A DNA stretch of 64,000 bases from Tumidithrix helvetica. Its GTDB lineage: Bacteria; Cyanobacteriota; Cyanobacteriia; Pseudanabaenales; Pseudanabaenaceae. The translations under genes were made by a program, and so were the position numbers. Location of the stretch: contig NZ_CBDDRA010000013.1 of NCBI RefSeq assembly GCF_965232925.1, positions 1 to 64,000 of the forward strand. The letters are read 5' to 3'. Every line of letters starts with the position of its first letter. Within the stretch, counting starts at the first letter, position 1. Under the pieces are notes generated by a model. That model did not search any database, was not told the origin of the DNA, and saw only the letters and a program-made list of their open reading frames with translations. This document shows positions 23,664 through 30,448 of this stretch, piece after piece.

Positions 23664-24701
23664 ATGAGAAACTCTATGGCTACGAAAGAAAGGGCTATCC
23701 AAAAATCCCATCCGAAATCGAGTCCGCCCGAGCAAAAATCAAAACCGATCAAAATAGATGCCCTACTCAAGCAGCTAGATTTGGTAAAGCATTTAGCTGA
23801 TTCAGATTACTGGATTACAACAGAAGAACTAGGCGTTCTACTCGATTTCGATACCTCCCTACTGGAATGGCTCAACCGCCAAGCACCTCTCTATAGCTTC
23901 TCTTGGCGTAACTTTATCGTGACGCAGCAGGGTTATCAAAATCACGCGAGGATGTGGTCGATCGCCGACCAACAAAAAAAGACGAGTCCAATAGAAATTG
24001 CTCCAGAACGCAAGCAACCTCTTATCCAACCTGTTTCTAACTTAGAGGCTGGTCGAATAGCGATCGCCCCAGAACAGCACAAGCTAAAATCAGAGAAGGA
24101 TGAAGACGAAAGCGAAGTTTTGCCATCTCCCTACGTCATTCTTGAAAATTTCCTTTCCACGCAAGAGCTAGCCAGATTTCTGCAATACACGCAAGCGCAA
24201 GCAGCGAACTTTGTTCCTGCAAAGATTTACACGAAAGACGTTGACTATCGCCGCACCAAGGTGCTTTACGAATTTCCTGAATTTTCGCAATTGCTAATTA
24301 ATCGGGTAATTGCGATCTCGCCGCAGATTCTATCTTCCCTGGGCATTCAAAATTTCACGCCGAGCAGAATTGAATCGCAGTTAACCATGAATAATGACGG
24401 CAATTACTACAAAATTCACAATGATAATGGCAGCCCCGATACGGCAAATCGCGTATGGACGTTTGTGTATTACTTCCATCACGAGCCTAAAGCCTTTACT
24501 GGTGGGGAGTTACTACTATACGATAGCAAGATAGAGAATAATTTCTACGTTGCGGCGAAGTCATACAAAACGATTCAGCCTAAAAATAACAGTGTTGCTA
24601 TTTTTCTAAGCCGTTGCCTGCATGAAGTTCTGCCTGTAAGCTGCCCGTCTAGGGAATTTTTAGACAGCCGCTTTGCCGTTACAGGTTGGGTACGAAATTA
24701 A
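23664..24701 (+). CDS. 2-oxoglutarate/Fe(II) oxygenase, prolyl-4-hydroxylase-like
   Basis: The C-terminal 190 residues form a double-stranded-helix oxygenase that would hydroxylate a protein or small molecule. The ligands are complete: IHNDNG (His-x-Asp), CLHEVLPV (distal His) and SRFAVTGW (the Arg that holds 2-oxoglutarate). The first 130 residues are a separate, helical region with EELGVLLDF, reminiscent of a winged-helix DNA-reading or protein-binding motif, then a charged linker. The ATG at 23664 was chosen over an upstream TTG at 23643. The neighbouring YwiC gene is convergent, 53 bp away. Confidence 0.8.
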   Translation: MRNSMATKERAIQKSHPKSSPPEQKSKPIKIDALLKQLDLVKHLADSDYWITTEELGVLLDFDTSLLEWLNRQAPLYSFSWRNFIVTQQGYQNHARMWSIADQQKKTSPIEIAPERKQPLIQPVSNLEAGRIAIAPEQHKLKSEKDEDESEVLPSPYVILENFLSTQELARFLQYTQAQAANFVPAKIYTKDVDYRRTKVLYEFPEFSQLLINRVIAISPQILSSLGIQNFTPSRIESQLTMNNDGNYYKIHNDNGSPDTANRVWTFVYYFHHEPKAFTGGELLLYDSKIENNFYVAAKSYKTIQPKNNSVAIFLSRCLHEVLPVSCPSREFLDSRFAVTGWVRN

Positions 24702-24754
24702 GATTGTTTGGCATACTTCGCTCCTGTTTAGCTTTGTATCATTCCACCCCATGA

Positions 24755-25609
24755 CTAAATCCCTGTGGCAAGGTGGGCAGGTAGTAGCGAAATCGCTACA
24801 ATTGCCAAGAAGATTGCGGCTGAGCAAGTTTCCAAGATTGCCACATTCTGAATTCGCGTTGTCTGATACCATTCGAGTCGCCCCAAAATCAAGCCAAACT
24901 TGAGCAGCACGACACCAAAAGCTAAGGCTGGAATTGCGGCAAGCCACCCACTGAGCCAAAGACCTAAGATCGTTAAGCTGGCGATCGCGTGATAAATCAT
25001 CCCTGGAATCAGCGAGGCAGTCTTGGGTTTGCGCAGTTTCACTGTAAAAATGGCGCTGCTAAAAAAGAGCGCGTTCAACAGCCACAATCCAAACACAGAA
25101 ATAGTTAGCGTTCCATTAGTGGCAGCATAGGCAAATGGCGCAGCGAGGCAAACGGCAGTAAAAGTAAGGATTTCGTTGAATACAGATTTTTGCTTTCGAT
25201 AGAAAACCGCGATCGCATCGATCGATAAGGCAGCGATCGCGCCCAAATACAGCCATAGCAACAGAGGCGTTTGTAGATACAGATACCCAGCAAGACTTAG
25301 CGAGATCCCAGTGTAAACTCCGCCCCAAGTCAAAAAACGAGGTTTCCAACTGCGCCGCTGTTTAATTTGCAACACCAATGGATGCTCAGCCTGAAAACCC
25401 GCAAACCCACAGATTAAAGCCAAAGTTGTGGTTAGCGTCCATTGTTGTGCTGCCGCTGCCCCCGTCAGAAACGATACCAGCAGTACGACATAGACGCCAT
25501 GCTCGGGCGAAAATGTTGGACGATACCATGCTGAAGCATGGGGAGAGATGGTTGACTGGATCTGAGAGGCAGAATTTTCTGGGATAGGGTCGGTGTTAGA
25601 AAGTGTCAT
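24755..25609 (-). CDS. YwiC-like membrane protein
   Basis: The product has nine or ten hydrophobic helices with short loops. It carries the YwiC-family opening PEHGVYVVLLVSFLTG and the EHPLVLQIKQRR segment (about residues 60-75). In Bacillus subtilis, ywiC lies by the narK-fnr anaerobic respiration genes, but its function is unknown. The ATG at 25609 sits five bases after the VanW stop; a TTG at 25618 would overlap it. It is the last of a four-gene run on this strand: kinase, regulator, VanW, YwiC. Confidence 0.75.
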   Translation of the reverse strand: MTLSNTDPIPENSASQIQSTISPHASAWYRPTFSPEHGVYVVLLVSFLTGAAAAQQWTLTTTLALICGFAGFQAEHPLVLQIKQRRSWKPRFLTWGGVYTGISLSLAGYLYLQTPLLLWLYLGAIAALSIDAIAVFYRKQKSVFNEILTFTAVCLAAPFAYAATNGTLTISVFGLWLLNALFFSSAIFTVKLRKPKTASLIPGMIYHAIASLTILGLWLSGWLAAIPALAFGVVLLKFGLILGRLEWYQTTRIQNVAILETCSAAIFLAIVAISLLPAHLATGI

Positions 25610-25614
25610 AGCGC

Positions 25615-26451
25615 TCAATTACCAGAAGTTAGTAAAGGTGCATACATCATTAACGCATTATTTTCCGTCACAAACTCTTCTTTTAAGAGTTCACCCGTAA
25701 CCCGATTCTTTACGGTGCGAAAGAGTTCATTATGTCTCATATATCGTCCATCCAAGGGTCCAGTAATGATGTGCCCACTTTCAAAGACTTCATATTCATA
25801 TAAAGTTTCGACATTAGAACGAATCTCTCCACATAAATTCTGCTCTGTCAACCAAAAGCATAGCTGGTAATCATTCCCTGTGTGATTTGCAATTTGCAGG
25901 TCAATGTAGTTATAAGCAACAGTTGCCCCACTACCAAAGGGCAGAGAACGATTGACATCAGGAAAAACATCGTAGCTGTGTCTCCATCGCTCTTTAATCG
26001 ATAAGGGAGAATGCAGCGCCATCCAATAGATGAGATTGGATAATTGACATAAACCACCACCATAGCCTGGTTTGACTTTCCCATTATTAAGTGTCATGCC
26101 TAGTTTAAATCCTCGCCTTTGGGTTGGATTACCGATGAGATACCAAAAGGAGAAAACCTCTCCAGGCTTGATTACTACACGATCGATTCGGGCGATCGCT
26201 AATCGCAAATTTTCTACTTTGTTATATTGAAGATACATTTCAACATCTTTGAGTTGACGTATTAACAACGATTGATGGGCGAAGACTCGAACAGGGAGCT
26301 TTTCTAATTTGCGATCTGATTTCTTTGAGGTTGCGAATTTGATGCCAGAAAATTTCCATGCTAACTGACGCTTAAGCACATAAAAAAGCCGACCTATCCA
26401 TAGCCTAATTTCACTACGCTTTATCTGTTTGGGAAAATCATATGTTTTCAT
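25615..26451 (-). CDS. VanW family protein
   Basis: The 278-residue protein carries the VanW core: VVIKPGEVFSFWYLIGNPTQ at about 90-109, GYGGGLCQLSNLIYW with the conserved Cys, and GATVAYNYIDLQIAN. VanW was first seen in vancomycin-resistance clusters, has a fold related to peptidoglycan-binding proteins and no proven reaction. It has no clear signal peptide in this version; its N-terminus is basic. Its ATG overlaps the TGA of the response regulator (ATGA at 26448-26451), showing translational coupling to the two-component genes. Confidence 0.85.
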   Translation of the reverse strand: MKTYDFPKQIKRSEIRLWIGRLFYVLKRQLAWKFSGIKFATSKKSDRKLEKLPVRVFAHQSLLIRQLKDVEMYLQYNKVENLRLAIARIDRVVIKPGEVFSFWYLIGNPTQRRGFKLGMTLNNGKVKPGYGGGLCQLSNLIYWMALHSPLSIKERWRHSYDVFPDVNRSLPFGSGATVAYNYIDLQIANHTGNDYQLCFWLTEQNLCGEIRSNVETLYEYEVFESGHIITGPLDGRYMRHNELFRTVKNRVTGELLKEEFVTENNALMMYAPLLTSGN

Positions 26452-27461
26452 AATGCATTGTTAAATCGCGCGGCAAACCAAGCTGTACAGCTTTTGGCAC
26501 TAACCCGCACAAGCTTTATTTTGACTCGAATTAAGTTACTCAGTTTTTGAAGTTCCAGATCTGGAATTTCAATCGGACAGCCGAGATAGTAATATCCCTG
26601 CCAAAGTAGCAACGGGATCAAAGCCGGTAGATGCCGTATACCTTTAAACTCCTTGGTGAATCGGGTGCTAATTTCGGCATCAATTAAGTTAAGTGCGACA
26701 TTTCCCTTAGGATCGACAAGCGTAGCGATCGCTTGTTCTAAGGTGATCTTATTTTGTAGCAGTTCTCGCCAAGGGTTTACAATTCCAGTTGTGTCAATTT
26801 CTATGGCTGGTTGCTTTGGTTTAGGGCTCTCGACCACATCTCCCAAAATTTCCTGCTGGATCTCTTGAAGATTTTTCTCTAGAGACGCTAAAAGTTCCCA
26901 ATAACTAGTAGCAAGCTGAGGCTTAATCTGTGAGATGGTATCGAAACTTTGTGTGAACTTCTCTCTTAACAGCTTAGGATTTCCAATGGAACTACCCGTT
27001 GAGGATGCTTGTGTAGGCGAGATTTCAGTCTGTAGAGAGGAATTTTGGGCAATTAGGGTCTTTCTAAGACTATCGATCGCTAAGTGGGTTTTTACTCTGG
27101 CTAGTACCTCTTCGCCATCAATCGGTTTGGTCAGGTAGTCGATCGCCCCCACCGAGAAGCCCTCTAATTTATTGGAAGTATCAGAGAGCGCCGTCATAAA
27201 AATGATGGGAATGTCTTGGGTATCAGGATTTGCCTTAATGCGACGGCAGGTTTCAAAGCCATCGATGCCTGGAGGCATCATTACATCCAACAAAATCATA
27301 TCGGGTCGGACGCGCTGAAGCTGTTTAATTGCCAATTCCCCCTGATCGGCAACCAGCACTTTAAACCCATCTGCCTTGAGTAAATCGACGAGTACGCTTA
27401 GGTTAGTGGGATTATCATCCACTGCCAAAATTGTGCCACTGGATTGTTTGGGTTCTGTCAT
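26448..27461 (-). CDS. Response regulator with C-terminal helical domain
   Basis: An intact receiver fills residues 10-130. It has acidic ILAVDDNPTN, phosphorylatable Asp in ILLDVMMPP, Thr in FMTALSD and Lys in YLTKPIDG. The last 200 residues form a helical domain I do not recognise, with a central LQTEISPTQASSTG linker. No DNA-binding helix-turn-helix is evident, so the output is probably protein-protein. ATGA overlaps join it to the kinase upstream (27458-27461) and the VanW gene downstream, so it should be the partner of that kinase. Confidence 0.85.
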   Translation of the reverse strand: MTEPKQSSGTILAVDDNPTNLSVLVDLLKADGFKVLVADQGELAIKQLQRVRPDMILLDVMMPPGIDGFETCRRIKANPDTQDIPIIFMTALSDTSNKLEGFSVGAIDYLTKPIDGEEVLARVKTHLAIDSLRKTLIAQNSSLQTEISPTQASSTGSSIGNPKLLREKFTQSFDTISQIKPQLATSYWELLASLEKNLQEIQQEILGDVVESPKPKQPAIEIDTTGIVNPWRELLQNKITLEQAIATLVDPKGNVALNLIDAEISTRFTKEFKGIRHLPALIPLLLWQGYYYLGCPIEIPDLELQKLSNLIRVKIKLVRVSAKSCTAWFAARFNNAL

Positions 27462-29569
27462 GACGCTTTTACCTCCATCTGGGCGTTGAGATAGTCTAAA
27501 ATTTTACGAAGTTGGAATCCTTTGGCAGATTTAATAATTTCCCCTGTAAACAGTTGCAGTCTCCGATCGGATTTTTCTAAATTTTCGGCACGCTCTTGTA
27601 GTAGTTCTAGATCGCCCATTTCTGCCAGTTCCAGTAGCTCCTGCATGACTTGAACTGGCGGTAACACGAGACTTGCGGGTACAGAACTTGCCATGGCAGG
27701 TTTAGCTGCGATCGCTGCAGTAGCTCCCTCATCTCGGTATTCCCACTCTATGCCCAGATGGGTTTGTAGTGCATCCATTAAGGTCTTCATCGTGACTGGT
27801 TTGGGAATAAAGTCATTGCAACCAGCAGCTAGGCTCTTTTGGCGATCGCTTTCAAATACATCCCCTGAGATCGTAATTACGACCGTATCTTTAAATCTCG
27901 GCGTCTGACGCAGTTTACGGGTAACCGCGCAGCCATCCCCATTGGGCATATTCAAATCTAGTAAGAGGGCATCAGGGAGACTTGCCGCTGTTTTTCGCAG
28001 ACTATCAATGCCATCGACCGCTTCGATCGTTTCAAATCCAAGTGGTGAGAGCATATCTACTAGCACTGAACGGTCTGATGGTTTGGCATCTGCCACCACA
28101 ATTTTGCGTTTCTTCCCTTTGTAGCCAATGATGTCAAGCAGCCTTCTCTGCATCTGAGCTGTATTTTCCGAATTCGCGGCAGCAAGTAAATCGATTTCTA
28201 GCCAAAATGTACTCCCCTGCCCGAGGGTACTGGTTACCTGTAGCGCTCCTCCCATCATTTCGACAAGTCGCTTGCTAATGGGTAAACCTAGTCCTGTGCC
28301 TGAATGCATTTTTGCCTTATCACCCACCTGTTCAAACGATTGGAACACCTTGGGTAAGTCCTCTGGTGCGATGCCCACGCCACTATCTGTGACATCAAAG
28401 CGGATTCTGTTGTTGCTCGTACTTTGAACCACCAGCGTAACAGTACCTTTGTCCGTAAACTTGACAGCATTACCCAGTAGGTTAAATAAAATTTGCCGCA
28501 GCCGTTTATCATCTCCTTTCACAATTTCTGGAATTTGTCCAATCGGTTTATAGAGAATCTCTACGCCTTTGCTACTTGCTTGGATGGTAAAAATATCAAT
28601 CAGACTCTTGAGAAATTCGGCTAAGTCAAACTCAGTCGGATGAAGTTCTAATTTATCGGCTTCGATTTTAGAGAGATCGAGAATGTCATTGATTAATGTC
28701 AGGAGATGTTGTCCGCTACGCTGGATAATCTCTAAGCCATCTTGGTGTTTTTCTGGGTCTTTACTGCGCTTAAGGATTTGAGCATAGCCGAGAATCCCAT
28801 TCAGAGGGGTTCGCAGTTCGTGACTCATATTGGCAAGAAACTGACTTTTGGCTTTATTCGCATTCTCTGCTGCGGCTTTGGCAACTTCTAGCTCCACAGT
28901 ACGTTCTCGGACGAGTTTTTCTAAATTCTGATTAAATGATTTGAGTTGGGTATTGAGCTTTGCCAACTCTTGACGGCTTTCAGCGAGACGAATCACCCCA
29001 CTGTAGGCTCTCAGGCTGGAAATTAGGGCTGTAAATAGTTTCTGTTCGGTCAGTTCTGTTTTTGATTTGTAGTCATTAATGTCATAGTTCACAATTACCG
29101 AGGATTCTGGAAAGTCCCCTGGTTGACCTGTCCGCAGAATTATTCGCACTAAGTGATTTTTTAAGACTTCACGGATATATTTGACGGCTCGCAACCCCGC
29201 ATCATTGGTTTCCATCACCACATCTTGGAGGATGGCAGCGATATCAGGTTGCTGCTCCATAACTTTAATACCCTCTGAACCAGAGAAGGCTGAAACGATC
29301 TCTAGTCCTTTGCCTGCAAACTTAAAGCCATCTAATGCCAGTTTTGTGACTGCATGTACAGAGCGATCGTCATCGCAGATCAAAACTTTCCATTTCGACC
29401 CACGCTGTAATGAAGGAATTTCGTCGTGATTTTCAGAAGAGCGAGCTTGAATACCAAGATTAGAAGATTTCTCATCTTCTTCATCTACAAAAGTTAACTC
29501 CTCATCTTCTTCTGTGAAAACTAGCTCGTCATTATCTGTAGATATCATCGATCGCCTAAGCCTTTCCAT
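27458..29569 (-). CDS. Hybrid histidine kinase (receiver - HisKA - HATPase - receiver)
   Basis: The 703-residue soluble kinase begins with an acidic tail (EEDEELTFVDEEDE), followed by a receiver-like domain at about 55-180 containing VLICDDDRS and ILRTGQPGDFPE, a pattern seen before DUF3369-type modules. After a coiled coil, HisKA carries SHELRTPLNGIL (His near 252). The ATPase has NLLGNAVKF (N box), DSGVGIAPEDL and TGLGLPISKRL. A second receiver at about 500-620 holds LLLDLNMPNGDG. The C-terminal 70 residues are helical. There is no membrane segment, so it reads an internal signal or a partner. It is the first gene of the operon that ends with VanW and YwiC. Confidence 0.88.
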   Translation of the reverse strand: MERLRRSMISTDNDELVFTEEDEELTFVDEEDEKSSNLGIQARSSENHDEIPSLQRGSKWKVLICDDDRSVHAVTKLALDGFKFAGKGLEIVSAFSGSEGIKVMEQQPDIAAILQDVVMETNDAGLRAVKYIREVLKNHLVRIILRTGQPGDFPESSVIVNYDINDYKSKTELTEQKLFTALISSLRAYSGVIRLAESRQELAKLNTQLKSFNQNLEKLVRERTVELEVAKAAAENANKAKSQFLANMSHELRTPLNGILGYAQILKRSKDPEKHQDGLEIIQRSGQHLLTLINDILDLSKIEADKLELHPTEFDLAEFLKSLIDIFTIQASSKGVEILYKPIGQIPEIVKGDDKRLRQILFNLLGNAVKFTDKGTVTLVVQSTSNNRIRFDVTDSGVGIAPEDLPKVFQSFEQVGDKAKMHSGTGLGLPISKRLVEMMGGALQVTSTLGQGSTFWLEIDLLAAANSENTAQMQRRLLDIIGYKGKKRKIVVADAKPSDRSVLVDMLSPLGFETIEAVDGIDSLRKTAASLPDALLLDLNMPNGDGCAVTRKLRQTPRFKDTVVITISGDVFESDRQKSLAAGCNDFIPKPVTMKTLMDALQTHLGIEWEYRDEGATAAIAAKPAMASSVPASLVLPPVQVMQELLELAEMGDLELLQERAENLEKSDRRLQLFTGEIIKSAKGFQLRKILDYLNAQMEVKAS

Positions 29570-29746
29570 TAGACCTTGAGTTAAATCTTAGCTTTGTTTC
29601 ATTGTTATATTTTACCCTCAATCTTTAAATATATCCAGTTTCAGGGGTTTAGGCTTAAATATCAGCTTTTTTAGGAAAAATATTTAGATTTTCGCTCTAA
29701 ATCCCATTATTATTTTGGATATATTTTATTAATTACAGAAATCTAT

Positions 29747-29843
29747 AGCAATCCTTGATGATTTGGGTGTAGAGGCAATTCATGAATTGCCTCTACGATT
29801 CTATGCAGAAGAAAGAATCTCTTCTGTGTCATTTAGGATTGCT
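29747..29843. repeat. Family-A MITE-like element with perfect 28-bp palindrome
   Basis: AGCAATCCT at 29747-29755 and AGGATTGCT at 29835-29843 form the outer inverted repeats. Between them 29769-29796 is a perfect palindrome with arms GTAGAGGCAATTCA. Sister copies lie at 22883-22931 and 57939-58004. The rest of the 29570-30003 gene-free stretch is AT-rich with no other feature seen. Confidence 0.7.
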
Positions 29844-30003
29844 GCCGCATCTGTTGTTAAAAGGCTTGAACCTTGAAAAAATATTTATAAGGTTATTGAT
29901 GAGACAATTTTTGCAGGCGATCGATGAGATACTCTTATGCTTGGAAAACTCTGTAGATAATAATGTTTCTATAGGCAAAATCTACTCTCAAAAAAAATTA
30001 GGG

Positions 30004-30384
30004 ATGAGTACAACTAGAGTATTTAAAAGTTCTCAATTTTTCCAGCCAGCAGATGGAGAGCCAATTCGCTCAGTTGTTACGGAATCTAAGGATGCTGTCG
30101 TTGTGGCATGGTACATCAAGCCAGGTCAGGAGATCGCCGCACATCTGCATCCGAATGGTCAAGACACTTGGACGATATTGAGCGGTAAGGGAGAATATTA
30201 TCTAGATCGAGCAGGTACGACCAAGCCAATTATGGAAGGCGATGTGGTCATTGCTCCGATCGGCTCTGTGCATGGCGTATTCAATCATGGAAACGAGCCA
30301 TTAATATTTATTTCCGTTGTATCTCCAGCCGATGCTGGGTATCAGCTTACCCTGATAGAGGATGGGCAAAGTATAGCGAAATAG
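30004..30384 (+). CDS. Small single-domain cupin
   Basis: The 126-residue protein is one cupin barrel. Motif 1 is seen as IKPGQEIAAHLHPNGQDTWT, with His-x-His and the later acidic position reduced to QD. Motif 2 is PIGSVHGVFNHGNEPL. Such proteins bind metal and act as isomerases, dioxygenases or sugar-binding proteins; the exact role is open. The start at 30004 (MSTTRVFKSSQF) was chosen because the longer open frame from 29782 runs through the family-A mobile repeat and has no homology. It converges with the large sensor kinase gene. Confidence 0.75.
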   Translation: MSTTRVFKSSQFFQPADGEPIRSVVTESKDAVVVAWYIKPGQEIAAHLHPNGQDTWTILSGKGEYYLDRAGTTKPIMEGDVVIAPIGSVHGVFNHGNEPLIFISVVSPADAGYQLTLIEDGQSIAK

Positions 30385-30393
30385 TTGATTATA

Positions 30394-30409
30394 GCGATCG
30401 CGCGATCGC
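30394..30409. repeat. Double HIP1 palindrome between convergent genes
   Basis: Two GCGATCGC octamers lie head to tail, making one 16-bp perfect palindrome, followed by CTTTT. It lies between the cupin and kinase stops and could fold as a short terminator. Confidence 0.5.
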
Positions 30410-30448
30410 CTTTTGTGATGCCAGATTCCCGATCAATTAAAATTGGGC

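Noticed and set aside
29782..30003. N-terminal extension of the cupin reading frame
   Set aside because: It runs through a mobile palindrome and has no family resemblance; the cupin domain begins just after the ATG at 30004.
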